A stretch of 64,000 nt of DNA from Clostridia bacterium (GCA_910574835.1 CAJTDE010000007.1:61211-125210), one strand, 5' to 3'; counted from the stretch's first letter, positions 8,918 to 16,945 are shown. Numbers and translations are program-made. Notes: a model not told the origin generated them from the sequence alone.

Positions 8918-9115
8918 TTAGTTTTTGTATTTTTTCGCAATTGCCCAGTAAAGGATTGCTGGTACAGGAGCAAATAATAGAATACAATATTTATTTACGA
9001 CTGAACCAGAACCAGATACCCCAAAGTGTAATGGGATTTCCTGCGGCAATATAAAAGTCAGTGCCACTAATACAACAAAAGTTACGACTGTAATGATGAT
9101 ACATTTTTTCTTCAT
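8918..9115 (-). CDS. Small membrane protein, DUF1648/SdpI-like, 65 aa
   Basis: Two hydrophobic helices (IIITVVTFVVLVALTFIL at residues 6-23 and ILLFAPVPAILYWAIAK at 45-61) flank a short loop with IPLHFGVSGSGSVVNK. The IPxHFGxxGxxxxxxxK motif is the hallmark of DUF1648/SdpI-type proteins, some of which are immunity proteins to secreted peptides. ATG at 9115 follows AAAGGAGG. Its place between regulator and ATPase suggests a role in resistance or immunity alongside the exporter; this is inference. Confidence 0.75.
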   Translation of the reverse strand: MKKKCIIITVVTFVVLVALTFILPQEIPLHFGVSGSGSVVNKYCILLFAPVPAILYWAIAKKYKN

Positions 9116-9132
9116 GTGTATTACCTCCTTTT

Positions 9133-9166
9133 ATTATCATTTTGATAATGCTATCATAATGATAAT
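9133..9166. promoter_or_regulatory. Operator repeats in front of the ABC exporter genes
   Basis: ATTATCAT-TT-TGATAAT (9133-9149) and a second TATCATAATGATAAT (9152-9166) form adjacent inverted repeats. The same half-site recurs as TGATAATATTATCA just upstream of the regulator gene. Likely binding sites for the HTH regulator at 9216-9752. Confidence 0.6.
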
Positions 9167-9177
9167 AAAAAGTCAAG

Positions 9178-9210
9178 AAAAATCCCATCCATCACAGAGG
9201 ACAGATGGGA
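9178..9210 (-). terminator. Terminator after the HTH regulator gene
   Basis: Minus strand: stem TCCCATC/GATGGGA followed by TTTTT, six bases past the regulator's stop codon. It would separate the regulator from the exporter genes unless read-through occurs. Confidence 0.65.
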
Positions 9211-9215
9211 AATTT

Positions 9216-9752
9216 TTATTCCATTTTAGGTGGAGAGATTATAACGCCAATAGAATGCAGCTTTCGCCCCGCTGCTGATGTGTTGTTCCCATAAGGTTTT
9301 ATTACATCCCGAATATTTCCAATTAACATTTCAAGCTCCTCATCCGTTAGATAAAGAGGGGATAAGGAAAAACCAGATTTATCCTTTACAATGTCTATAT
9401 CATCCCGTTTGCAATAATCTTGGAATAGTTCCGCAAAGCCAATGATATATTGCATAAACGACTGCATATAGGCTTCGCCAGAGTTACTGTCTAAGATTTC
9501 TTTAAAATCCTTTGTCATATCAATATCTACCGCATAAGTTTTTTCTAAAGCACCTCTGACTTGTGTTTGATTCACTATCTTTAATACTTTGTCATTTGTC
9601 ATTCTTTTCAAATAGCGGTAAAGCGTTGCAGATGGAATATCCGAAAATGTTTCAGATAAATGTTTTGCGGTAGTTTCCCCACACTTTTGTATTTCCAGAA
9701 ATAATTTACATTTAACAGGGTTCGTCAATACATCCATAATTTTTTTGTCCAT
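9216..9752 (-). CDS. HTH transcriptional regulator (ArsR-like winged helix)
   Basis: Probable local regulator of the adjacent ABC exporter. Residues ~5-75 form a winged helix: MDVLTNPVKCKLFLEIQKCG, then recognition part TAKHLSETFSDIPSATLYRY, then a wing. The C-terminal ~100 residues are helical (FMQYIIGFAELFQDYC; LTDEELEMLIGNIRDV), likely for dimerisation or ligand sensing, as in YolF/ArsR-like regulators. The start at ATG 9752 is chosen for its GGAG spaced 8 bases away; a GTG at 9761 is in frame. Palindromes of TGATAAT type lie in both its own promoter and the exporter promoter. Confidence 0.85.
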   Translation of the reverse strand: MDKKIMDVLTNPVKCKLFLEIQKCGETTAKHLSETFSDIPSATLYRYLKRMTNDKVLKIVNQTQVRGALEKTYAVDIDMTKDFKEILDSNSGEAYMQSFMQYIIGFAELFQDYCKRDDIDIVKDKSGFSLSPLYLTDEELEMLIGNIRDVIKPYGNNTSAAGRKLHSIGVIISPPKME

Positions 9753-9780
9753 GCGTATCACTCCAACAATTCAGTTTATG

Positions 9781-9794
9781 TGATAATATTATCA
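9781..9794. promoter_or_regulatory. Perfect palindrome upstream of the HTH regulator
   Basis: TGATAATATTATCA is a perfect 14-bp palindrome 29 bases upstream of the regulator's ATG and shares half-sites with the repeats at 9133-9166. Probable autoregulatory operator. Confidence 0.6.
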
Positions 9795-9894
9795 TTTTGG
9801 CAACAAAAATTCAATAACTTTTCATGGGTGATAATTTATGATTACTGACCGACAAAAAAGTGGCAAAGTTTTTATATCTTACCACTTTTGGCAC

Positions 9895-10201
9895 TTATGC
9901 GTTGATTATTTTGCTATTTACAATCTCCCTTGCATGAGCCCTTATGTTATTGAGTTGTCCTGTCCATTCTAAGGCGTTTTCTGCCTTTAACCGTTCCGTT
10001 AATGCCCTGTGTCTGTTTCATGCCATCAATAAGCCTTTCAAAGCGTTCCTGTGCCTGTCTGTCGAGGTCGGCAAGATAAGTGTTCAGCCTGCCGCTTGTG
10101 AGAAGATTGGTGTATGTAACCTTGCGGTACTGCTTTAGATAGACCGGATGACACTGTCCCCATGTGACTATCGACTGTTCTTTTTCGGCGGGTACGGTCA
10201 A
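9895..10201 (-). pseudogene. TnpV-like transposon protein, frameshifted
   Basis: TnpV is an accessory protein of Tn4451/CTn-type elements, function unclear. From about 10180 the frame reads WGQCHPVYLKQYRKVTYTN ... LLTSGRLNTYLADLDRQAQE ... IDGMKQTQG; then a one-base shift is needed to continue as ERLKAENALEWTGQLNNIRA ... IVNSKIINA to a stop at 9895. The N-terminus is also foreign. A second tnpV fragment at 28747-28901 on the opposite strand is broken at the same codon. Confidence 0.75.
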
Positions 10202-10252
10202 ACACGGTATTAAATAATCGCCGCTTTACATGAGTTAAAGACATTGTTTCGG

Positions 10253-10354
10253 GGAAGTGCCATAATCTACAGCATATCGGAAACGGCAAAGCTGGAGCAT
10301 CTGCTGCCTTGGGCACCGGAACTGCCAGAAGAATGCAGGAAACCATGCCGCTAA
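10253..10354 (+). pseudogene. IS66-family transposase remnant
   Basis: Thirty-three in-frame codons read GSAIIYSISETAKLEHLLPW followed by APELPEECRK. The first half is the IS66 TnpC motif GS-A-IYS-ETAK and the second its C-terminal LLPW-LPE-CR, joined by an internal deletion of roughly 40-60 codons. No other part of the element remains. Flanking debris is tnpV on the left and a truncated XRE regulator on the right. Confidence 0.65.
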
Positions 10355-10367
10355 AATTTAGCGGCAT
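10345..10367. terminator. Hairpin at the end of the IS66 remnant
   Basis: ATGCCGCTAAA/TTTAGCGGCAT is a perfect 11-bp stem followed by TATTTAATT on the plus strand. It overlaps the stop codon of the IS66 remnant. Possible terminator. Confidence 0.45.
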
Positions 10368-10464
10368 TATTTAATTGGGAGCGTATGATTTGCACTTATG
10401 TTTTGTTATGGTGGGCGTTCGCCTTAAAATCTTATGAACTAAAACAGAGCCAACAAACTGTGAT

Positions 10465-10638
10465 TTATTTCACATTGAGGCTGGTGTGCTGGCCCCGGTT
10501 CTCAATATACATGATGGAGCGAGGGGTGAGGTCTACAAGCTGGGCCAGGTGCTCCTGCGTCCAGCCTTTGGCTTTTCGTCTGCGCTTGATTTCTTGGCCC
10601 AGGGCATGACAGTCCAGGCGTTTTTCATATTGGTACAT
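10465..10638 (-). pseudogene. Truncated XRE-type HTH regulator (paralogue of 18896-19252)
   Basis: Reads MYQYEKRLDCHALGQEIKRR, then KAKGWTQEHLAQLVDLTPRS and IMYIENRGQHTSLNVK, then a stop, 57 codons. It aligns with the N-terminal half of the 118-aa regulator at 18896 (GWTQ-x-LAELVD-x-IM-IEN-GQ) but ends just after the HTH. About 80 bases of promoter region are also shared with that gene, in inverted orientation. A five-helix DNA-binding peptide could still be made, so it may not be inert. Confidence 0.7.
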
Positions 10639-10762
10639 TCTCACATCACCCCTATATTATTTTACATTTCGGGGCGGAATATGAGAACGAAACGTGATTT
10701 TATTTTTAAGTAGTATTTAATTTCATATATAATTGAATAATTCATGGAGTATAGCCGCTCAG

Positions 10763-10785
10763 CTTTGAGACAAAATGTCCCAAAG
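10763..10785. repeat. GACA-palindrome, copy 1
   Basis: CTTTGAGACAAAATGTCCCAAAG; stem CTTTG-GACA/TGTC-CAAAG. It lies just upstream of the promoter of the XRE-ABC fusion gene. Same motif family as at 19391, 22708, 23775 and 24193. Confidence 0.75.
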
Positions 10786-10796
10786 TGGTGATAACC

Positions 10797-10825
10797 TTGT
10801 TGTTTGGGCTGAATAGAGCTATAAT
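10797..10825 (+). promoter_or_regulatory. Promoter of the XRE-ABC fusion gene
   Basis: TTGTTG (10797-10802), 17-base spacer, TATAAT (10820-10825). The coding start is 112 bases downstream, leaving a sizeable 5' leader. Confidence 0.6.
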
Positions 10826-10936
10826 AGCACCGTGGTAAAGCTAAAAACAAGTGGATTTTTGGCAACTCTACCGCTGGTAGGTGTTCATTTTCTCGGGCCA
10901 CAGTATAATAAAACGCGAAAGAGAGGTTTTTGACAT

Positions 10937-12013
10937 ATGGATCAAAAGAAAATCGGCAGCTTTATTGCAGCTCGAAGAAAAGATAATGGCCTAACGCAAA
11001 GTCAACTGGCCGAAAAATTAGGGATTACAGACAAAGCAATTTCAAAATGGGAAACAGGTAAATCTATGCCCGACCTATCACTATTCAATCCTCTATGTAA
11101 TTTACTTCAAATTACTTTGAATGAATTGCTTTTAGGCGAATTTATATCAGATGAAAACTTGAAAGAAAAATCCAATCAAGTGTTGTTTGAAGTAGTTACG
11201 AGCTGGCTGGGCAAGGATCAATGGGAAAGCAAAACAGACACCCAAGTTCCAACTGTTCTAAAATTAAAAAAAGTTAGAAAGATATATGAAACCGAAAGCA
11301 CTTCAACTGAGGCAGTCAAAGATGTTAGCTTTGAAATTACTAAAGGAAATTTTGTTGGTATTATGGGCGCATCCGGATCAGGAAAAACTACTTTGCTCAA
11401 TATGATTGCAACCATCGACAAGGCCACCAGTGGCCAGATAGAAATTGATGGGCAAAGTGTCTCCGAGCTTTCTGAAAATGATTTAGCATCTTTTCGCCGG
11501 GAGCATTTAGGTTTTGTATTTCAAGAGTACAATTTAATAGATACTTTAACGGTCTATGAAAATATTGCATTAGCGTTGACAATTAAGCAAATGCCGAAGG
11601 AGTCTGTAAAACAAAAAATTATTGATTGGGCAGAAAGGTTAGACATATCTGAAATATTAAGTAAGTTTCCATATGAAATATCGGGTGGTCAACGGCAAAG
11701 ATGTGCTTGTGTGAGAGCGATTATTACAAGCCCCAGCCTTATTCTTGCGGACGAGCCGACCGGAGCTTTAGATAGTCATTCAGCAAAGCAGTTATTAGAA
11801 ACCTTTGTTATGCTCTCTCAAAAATATTCCGCTACAATTTTGATGGTTACACATGATGCCCTATCCGCCAGCTATTGCGACAAAATTTTATTCATGCAGG
11901 ATGGTGAGTTTAAGGCTATGCTGGAACGAGAACAAGAGAACAAGCAGGAGTTCTTTACCAGAATTTTGGACACCATAGCCAAAATCACAGGAGGGGTTCA
12001 TTATGTATCTTAA
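10937..12013 (+). CDS. XRE-type HTH domain fused to ABC transporter ATPase, 358 aa
   Basis: One uninterrupted frame joins a DNA-binding domain to a transport ATPase. Residues 1-65 are an XRE helix-turn-helix (IGSFIAARRKDNGLTQSQLA, KAISKWETGKSMPDLS, LLQITLNELL). After a ~30-residue linker, residues ~102-330 are a LolD/BceA-type ATPase: Walker A GASGSGKTT, Q-loop FVFQEYNLID, signature ISGGQRQR, Walker B LILADEPTGALD, and switch VTHD. No frameshift or internal start with a ribosome binding site is needed. It overlaps the permease gene by 11 bases. The fusion could let the transporter ATPase bind or regulate DNA directly; that is inference. Confidence 0.9.
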   Translation: MDQKKIGSFIAARRKDNGLTQSQLAEKLGITDKAISKWETGKSMPDLSLFNPLCNLLQITLNELLLGEFISDENLKEKSNQVLFEVVTSWLGKDQWESKTDTQVPTVLKLKKVRKIYETESTSTEAVKDVSFEITKGNFVGIMGASGSGKTTLLNMIATIDKATSGQIEIDGQSVSELSENDLASFRREHLGFVFQEYNLIDTLTVYENIALALTIKQMPKESVKQKIIDWAERLDISEILSKFPYEISGGQRQRCACVRAIITSPSLILADEPTGALDSHSAKQLLETFVMLSQKYSATILMVTHDALSASYCDKILFMQDGEFKAMLEREQENKQEFFTRILDTIAKITGGVHYVS

Positions 12014-13334
12014 ATTAGCGTTACGAAATGCAAAACGGTCTATATTTGATTACATCCTTTATATTTTTTCAATGGTTATGCTTACATCTATCATCTGTCT
12101 TTCGACCAGCATTGCAAATTGGGGAGACGTACAGGCCGGCTTTCAGACAATGGCGCTACCTCTATTGATTGCGATAATTATGGTAATGTTAGTAAACTAT
12201 ATCAATGTTTTTATTGTTAAGCAAAGAGCAAAAGAGTTTGCCACTTATATGTTGTTAGGAATGAGAAAAGATATACTATCTTGGGTGTTTCTAAGTGAGT
12301 TACTTGTCATAGGATTGATTTGTTTCATCTTGGGTGTAGCTTTAGGTGTTGTAGTATTTTGCACTTTTTGTTATTCAATACTACAAGGAACCGGGCATCA
12401 GTCCATGCTCCAAATAATCTTAAAAAGTGTTTTACAGACATTTGCCTACTTTTGTTGTGTAGAAATCTTGTCAATACTTTTTATGAAACAAAAAATATAT
12501 AAATTACAGATTGTACAGCTTATGAATGAAAAACGACGCAATCAACCGCTCGGAGTAAGTAAGAGAGCTTTTTGGGGCTGGATGTGTATTGTCAATTTAT
12601 TCTTCTATGTAATATTATTGCTTGCTATTTCCGTTATGTCTAATGAGATGATGTCCGTCTCCATTTCATTCATTTCTTTGCCGATGCTACTATGCGTCTT
12701 TTCATTTTATAAGTGGCTATACGCCTTTATTGCTTTTTTGCGGCTGTCACAAGCAAATACTTTGTACCAGGGCAATCGACTATACCAAATTGCAGAAATG
12801 ACAACAGGTTCAAAGTCAAATGCAAATATGAACACAATATTTTGTGTTTGTCTGATTTTTTCTGCACTTTCCTTTACATTTGGAATGTTGCTAATTAACG
12901 CGAATGTTCATATCTATGAATGGGCTAAACAACAATGGATGGGGTTTTTGCAAATTGGCATCTGTATCATATTTATGATTATTTATTTTTCTACCATCTC
13001 GTTGTTGCAGATTGTAGATTTGAAAAAAGCGGCGAAAAATATCCGATTGTTATTTCAAATGGGAAAAAATCGATCTGAGCTGAAAACTTTGCTTTATTCT
13101 CAGACACTTATAAAGCTGTTTCTACCAACGCTAATGGCCTTTGTTATGCTTTTATTGGCAACACCCTTTATAAACTATAAGCTAAATGTGATTTTTTCCG
13201 CCTCCTTATCCTTGCATAATTTAATAGCTAAGGCTATTGGTTGTTTTATAATTTGCTTTTTCATTTTATATGTGTGCTATTTTTGCGTGATATGTATGAT
13301 AAACATGCGTTATATCAAATTTAATGTAAAATAA
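12003..13334 (+). CDS. FtsX/BceB-like ABC permease, 443 aa
   Basis: Membrane partner of the upstream fusion ATPase. The N-terminus LKLALRNAKRSIFDYILYIF is the usual opening of BceB/VraG-type permeases, followed by about eight to ten hydrophobic helices (e.g. MALPLLIAIIMVMLVNYINV near 50 and IGICIIFMIIYFSTIS near 320). The segment FVKQRAKEFATYMLLGMRKD near 80 is the FtsX coupling region. At 443 aa it is shorter than BceB (~650 aa) and seems to lack the large extracellular sensor domain. GGAGG lies 8 bases before the ATG. Likely a peptide-antibiotic resistance or export permease. Confidence 0.85.
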   Translation: MYLKLALRNAKRSIFDYILYIFSMVMLTSIICLSTSIANWGDVQAGFQTMALPLLIAIIMVMLVNYINVFIVKQRAKEFATYMLLGMRKDILSWVFLSELLVIGLICFILGVALGVVVFCTFCYSILQGTGHQSMLQIILKSVLQTFAYFCCVEILSILFMKQKIYKLQIVQLMNEKRRNQPLGVSKRAFWGWMCIVNLFFYVILLLAISVMSNEMMSVSISFISLPMLLCVFSFYKWLYAFIAFLRLSQANTLYQGNRLYQIAEMTTGSKSNANMNTIFCVCLIFSALSFTFGMLLINANVHIYEWAKQQWMGFLQIGICIIFMIIYFSTISLLQIVDLKKAAKNIRLLFQMGKNRSELKTLLYSQTLIKLFLPTLMAFVMLLLATPFINYKLNVIFSASLSLHNLIAKAIGCFIICFFILYVCYFCVICMINMRYIKFNVK

Positions 13335-13349
13335 TAATTTTCAAAATGT

Positions 13350-13907
13350 TGCCGCACGACGGCAAAAGAAAAAAACCGTCGTGTAGTAGCCGCATTTTCA
13401 TGTACTGATTTTGACGGCGGTTTTGAAATAACAAATTTCAAGCCGCCGTTTTCTTTTGAAAAATAGAATACGGAAGGTGTATTAAAGTCACCCATTTTTA
13501 AGGACACGGCGGTATCCGGTAGGTATCGTCGTGTCCTTTTTTATCTGCACTCAACTTAATTTGTTAAAAAAAGTTTAGCCCCTCCACCGGGTTACTTCGG
13601 CCAACAACACGAAATTTGTAAGTATTCCTAATAGGAGCTAATCATATCCATAACCAGACTGCCCCGGAGGGGGAGCTACGCTTTTTTTAGTTGGTGCAGA
13701 TTATGGGTATTGTGAAAAAAGGCAAAAATAGACACGGCGGCAATCCTCCTATATGCCGCCGTGGATTTACACGGTGTTAGGTCGTCGTTGATTTAGGATA
13801 GACGAAAAGGAACGGCGGCTCTGAAAATCAAAGCCGCCGTTTCATAGGCGCGTGAAAATGTGTCTGCTGTACGACGGCTTTTTTTCTTTTGCCGTCGTGC
13901 GGCAGCT
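13350..13907. mobile_element. 558-bp element with inverted ends and internal hairpins (MITE-like)
   Basis: Ends 13350-13399 and 13855-13907 are inverted copies of each other (~80% over 50 bases, core GCCGCACGACGGCAAAAGAA). Inside are several CGGCGG/CCGCCG hairpins (13412-13455, 13500-13540, 13731-13766, 13810-13845), some followed by T-runs. There is no coding frame of note. It lies between two convergent operons, so some hairpins may act as terminators. It resembles a miniature inverted-repeat element or a stack of terminators. Part of it (13412-13600) has the same layout as 22457-22620. Confidence 0.55.
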
Positions 13908-13940
13908 ATATTTTAGGTGATAATCAATTATCTATTCTCT

Positions 13941-14309
13941 TTATTGCGGTGCTGTATATTCTTTTTGTACGGCTGTGGGAAGCTCGTCATACTGAACTTC
14001 AACCCATTCCAGCACTCCACGAATGGGCATTACCGTCAGACGAATAAAGGCGTCCTCTTTCAATTCCCTCGATGTTCCAAAGGTAATGTCCTTTTCGTTT
14101 CCGTCCTCGTCATAACAACGCAGCGTGTAGGAGTAGTCCATGCTTCCCCCAAAGTTAATTACACCTCCGGCAGATCCCGTCTGCTCGATCTTGGTGTTGT
14201 CGATCTGTGAATAGTAATAGGTGCTGCCTGCACCTGAAAGCAGGAAAATACCAAAACAGATTGCCACGAAAGCACCGGCACCAATCCCAATCAATATTTT
14301 TTTCTTCAT
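13941..14309 (-). CDS. YxeA-family secreted/membrane-anchored protein
   Basis: The 122-aa product begins MKKKILIGIGAGAFVAICFG, a signal peptide or N-terminal anchor, followed by a small beta-rich domain with YYSQIDNTKIEQTG, YSYTLRCYDEDGNEKDITF and RLTVMPIRGVLEWVEVQYDE. These are the recognisable blocks of the YxeA (DUF1093) family, often encoded beside lantibiotic-type ABC exporters. The start at 14309 has GGAGG 9 bases upstream; a longer frame to 14387 lacks one. Last gene of the ATPase-permease-permease operon; role probably envelope stress or immunity, unproven. Confidence 0.82.
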   Translation of the reverse strand: MKKKILIGIGAGAFVAICFGIFLLSGAGSTYYYSQIDNTKIEQTGSAGGVINFGGSMDYSYTLRCYDEDGNEKDITFGTSRELKEDAFIRLTVMPIRGVLEWVEVQYDELPTAVQKEYTAPQ

Positions 14310-14325
14310 GTGTAAGTCCTCCTGT

Positions 14326-15105
14326 TTACCAGCCTTTTTTGAGGGCGGTTTTTTTCGGCTTTTTAACAACTTTTGCGGATGAAACATTTTTTGTTGTAAC
14401 TACAATAGCCACAGAAATCAATAAGACGACTATCATACTTAGGCTGCATAAGCCTATATTCCAATGAACAGCCGCATCATGGCTTCGGTACTGGATCAGT
14501 CCCATACTCGCTGTAATCGGATAGAGATTTGCAAGGGACATATTTCCGGCTACGAACATTCCCCCGTAGCCATAGACAAATGCAAGAATAACACCTATCA
14601 TGTGCCCGTTAGGAATACGGGCGGTAAAGGCTATAATCGGAGTTACGGCTATATACAAAAATAAGGTATTAAGGGTGATCTGTATCAAAGCCTGTATTAC
14701 GGCTGTTACCGAAAATCCCGGAAAGCCAACAAGTAATTCCGCAGCGACAGTAAAAAATGTACTTGCCATACCCAAAAATACGGACAGGAAACCGCAAACA
14801 ATCAGTTTTCCGCCAATCAACGCAGGGTAGGAAACAGGTATTGTCATAATGCTTTTTAAGGTATCATCTGATTTTTCACGAGCAATGATATATCCTGCAA
14901 TCAGAGTAATGCACATAGGAAAAATGGTTGTCGTATTATTTTGAATGACGCGTTCGACCAAATGAGGGAAAGTCCAAACTGTACCATCTAATGCAGTAGA
15001 AGCAAAAAGAGTAATTCCAACGGAAAGAAGCATTAGCAGAATACCAGCCCAAATGATATGATACCGCTTTAACTTCCATAATTCTGTTTTAATGATCCGA
15101 TACAT
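14326..15105 (-). CDS. ABC-2 permease, second subunit (LanG/BcrB-like)
   Basis: Integral membrane protein of 259 aa with six predicted helices, starting MYRIIKTELWKLKRYHIIWA. The central motif REKSDDTLKSIMTIPVSYPA followed by a helix is typical of lantibiotic-immunity EG permeases and bacitracin BcrB proteins. It follows the first permease by one base and precedes yxeA. Two unlike permeases plus one ATPase match the LanFEG arrangement, which expels lantibiotics from the membrane. Confidence 0.85.
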   Translation of the reverse strand: MYRIIKTELWKLKRYHIIWAGILLMLLSVGITLFASTALDGTVWTFPHLVERVIQNNTTTIFPMCITLIAGYIIAREKSDDTLKSIMTIPVSYPALIGGKLIVCGFLSVFLGMASTFFTVAAELLVGFPGFSVTAVIQALIQITLNTLFLYIAVTPIIAFTARIPNGHMIGVILAFVYGYGGMFVAGNMSLANLYPITASMGLIQYRSHDAAVHWNIGLCSLSMIVVLLISVAIVVTTKNVSSAKVVKKPKKTALKKGW

Positions 15106-15106
15106 T

Positions 15107-15901
15107 TTATTCCCCCCTTTTCTTGTATAAGAAGTCGATCAATGAGATTGATGCAACAGCCATTATCCCAAGAATGATAACCGTCTGAAAGGTTGAGGGA
15201 ATAATTGCTTCCAAGGCATTTACATTCAATGGAAACCCATGTTTTACCATATCTCCCGCACCCCAGAGCGTTGTAAGCGGGATAGGCATGAGCCAACATA
15301 ACCATTTAGGCAATGTTCCGAACAATGTTTCGACGGTAAGGCTCACTACACTGTAAAACACACATAGCAGAATGGAGAAGATGTATGTTTTGCTGAAAAA
15401 GACCACAAGTACGATAATCGGCAAAGTTCCCGCTGTAATGAATATTCCAAGTTCAACTGCAACAAGTAGTTTATAGGTAAGACCATGCACTTCCATTGAG
15501 AAACTGCCGCAAACAATGGTAGCAAGCATGGAAGCAAGGCAAAAGATAACTCCAAAAATAAATAGCACAATGATCTTTGCCATAATCATCTGTGTACTTG
15601 TTACCGGGATTGTGCGTAAATTTTTGAAAGTGTCATTGTCCCGTTCCATAAAAAACAGCATTGCTGCAATGACACCGATGATACACGGCAAGAGAAAAAT
15701 AACGCCATATCCCATAACCATATTGAACAATCCATCAAAAAGGACTGATTTATTTGGGTACTTCTCCAACATTCTCGGTGTTGCCATCAGAAAGGTAATG
15801 GGAATAGGAAATAAAAAAGCGGACAAAAACACAAGCGGGATGATTTTTTTTCTCTTCAATTTCGCGAACTCACATTGAACCAGTTTAAGCAATTCCCTCA
15901 C
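15107..15901 (-). CDS. ABC-2 permease, first subunit (LanE/BcrB-like)
   Basis: Integral membrane protein of 264 aa with about six helices. N-terminus MRELLKLVQCEFAKLKRKKI leads into the first helix. FMERDNDTFKNLRTIPVTST near residue 90 is the counterpart of the motif in the next gene and of LanE/BcrB proteins. The gene overlaps the ATPase stop by 17 bases, so ATPase and permease are translationally coupled. Part of the presumed bacitracin/lantibiotic-type exporter controlled by the adjacent two-component system. Confidence 0.87.
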   Translation of the reverse strand: MRELLKLVQCEFAKLKRKKIIPLVFLSAFLFPIPITFLMATPRMLEKYPNKSVLFDGLFNMVMGYGVIFLLPCIIGVIAAMLFFMERDNDTFKNLRTIPVTSTQMIMAKIIVLFIFGVIFCLASMLATIVCGSFSMEVHGLTYKLLVAVELGIFITAGTLPIIVLVVFFSKTYIFSILLCVFYSVVSLTVETLFGTLPKWLCWLMPIPLTTLWGAGDMVKHGFPLNVNALEAIIPSTFQTVIILGIMAVASISLIDFLYKKRGE

Positions 15902-16811
15902 CCCCTGTTACTCTCTTGAAATAATCCTCAAGACTTTCTTCACAGGTATGCGCCTCTGATACCTCCAATCCGTTTTCTACAAAGGCAGTTACAATTTTCC
16001 CCACAGGTAGATCAAGGTTGTGCAGGCGCAAATTGTGGTCGTCCTGTATGGAGAAATGGTTTTCATGGAAATTGCGTTCCAAAATTCTTGCCGCCTGTGC
16101 AGTATCAGAGAGCGTAAACCGGATATGCTTACTGCTTTTTTGCTCCAGCTCAGCAAGGCTTTCTTCTTCCAGCAATGCGCCGTGGTCGATAATCCCAATA
16201 TCGTCAGCCAGCAGGGAAATCTCCGAAAGAATGTGACTGGAAATCAGAATCGTTTTTCCTCTTGCGTCGCAAAGCTCCCGGATAAAGGAGCGTACTTCTG
16301 CAATACCGATGGGATCAAGTCCGTTGATTGGCTCATCCAAAATCAAAAGTTCTGGATCGTGCATCACGGCAAGGGCGATGGCAAGCCGCTGCTTCATACC
16401 AAGAGAATACTGAGAAAAGAGCTTTTTATCTTTGTAGGGCAGTCCTACCAGATCCAGAGCATCTTTGATGGCATGATTGTTTGGTACCCCCCGCAGGGTG
16501 GCAAAGATACGCAGGTTCTCTGTGCCGGTCAGATTAGGATAAAAGCCGGGGGACTCAATCAGGCTGCCGATACGGGGCAGCAGCTTCTTTTCATTCCCCT
16601 GCAAAGATTTTCCCCAGATTTTTACCTCTCCGGAAGTCGGCTTCGTTAAGCCCAACAGCATTTTCATGGTAGTGGTTTTTCCGGCTCCGTTTCTGCCCAG
16701 CAGACCATAAATTCTCCCACGCTTCACATGGATATTTAAGTCAGCCACACTCTTTTGTGAGCCGTATTGCTTCGTCAGATTTTTTGTTTCAATGATGTAA
16801 TTTGTATCCAT
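15885..16811 (-). CDS. ABC transporter ATPase (BcrA/LanF-like)
   Basis: Nucleotide-binding subunit of the two-permease exporter. Walker A GRNGAGKTT near residue 40, signature YSLGMKQR near 137, Walker B LLILDEPINGLD near 158 and switch SSHILSE near 193 are all intact. The ~80-residue C-terminal extension ending EESLEDYFKRVTGGEG is typical of BcrA/LanF. The start is put at ATG 16811 (AGGAGG 9 bases upstream); a 12-codon longer frame has no ribosome binding site and would cover the promoter. Four tandem 11-bp repeats just upstream suggest control by the adjacent response regulator. Confidence 0.93.
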   Translation of the reverse strand: MDTNYIIETKNLTKQYGSQKSVADLNIHVKRGRIYGLLGRNGAGKTTTMKMLLGLTKPTSGEVKIWGKSLQGNEKKLLPRIGSLIESPGFYPNLTGTENLRIFATLRGVPNNHAIKDALDLVGLPYKDKKLFSQYSLGMKQRLAIALAVMHDPELLILDEPINGLDPIGIAEVRSFIRELCDARGKTILISSHILSEISLLADDIGIIDHGALLEEESLAELEQKSSKHIRFTLSDTAQAARILERNFHENHFSIQDDHNLRLHNLDLPVGKIVTAFVENGLEVSEAHTCEESLEDYFKRVTGGEGIA

Positions 16812-16831
16812 ATTCAAAACCTCCTGTTCTG

Positions 16832-16891
16832 TAAGGTATTCTATCACGCCAACCTTGCATTAACCTTGCCACAACCTTGCATTAACCTTGC
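16832..16891 (-). promoter_or_regulatory. Response-regulator boxes and promoter of the Bcr/Lan exporter operon
   Basis: Minus strand shows four copies of GCAAGGTT spaced exactly 11 bp (plus-strand AACCTTGC at 16851, 16862, 16873, 16884), ending where a -35 box would be. A TAGAAT -10 box follows (about 16832-16837). Helically phased direct repeats in place of a -35 are typical of activation by OmpR-type regulators. Confidence 0.7.
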
Positions 16892-16917
16892 AATTTGAAA
16901 TCCGGCAAAATGACAAA

Positions 16918-16945
16918 GGCTCCCGCCATAAAGACGGGAACGCGC
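16918..16945 (-). terminator. Terminator after the histidine kinase gene
   Basis: Minus strand: stem TTCCCGTC/GGCGGGAG with a short TTTAT loop right at the kinase stop codon, followed by CCTTTGTCATTTT. The poor U-run makes it a weak call. Confidence 0.4.

Noticed and set aside
16851..16891. Short tandem repeat as a CRISPR or microsatellite
   Set aside because: Only four 11-bp units located exactly at a promoter; better explained as response-regulator boxes.
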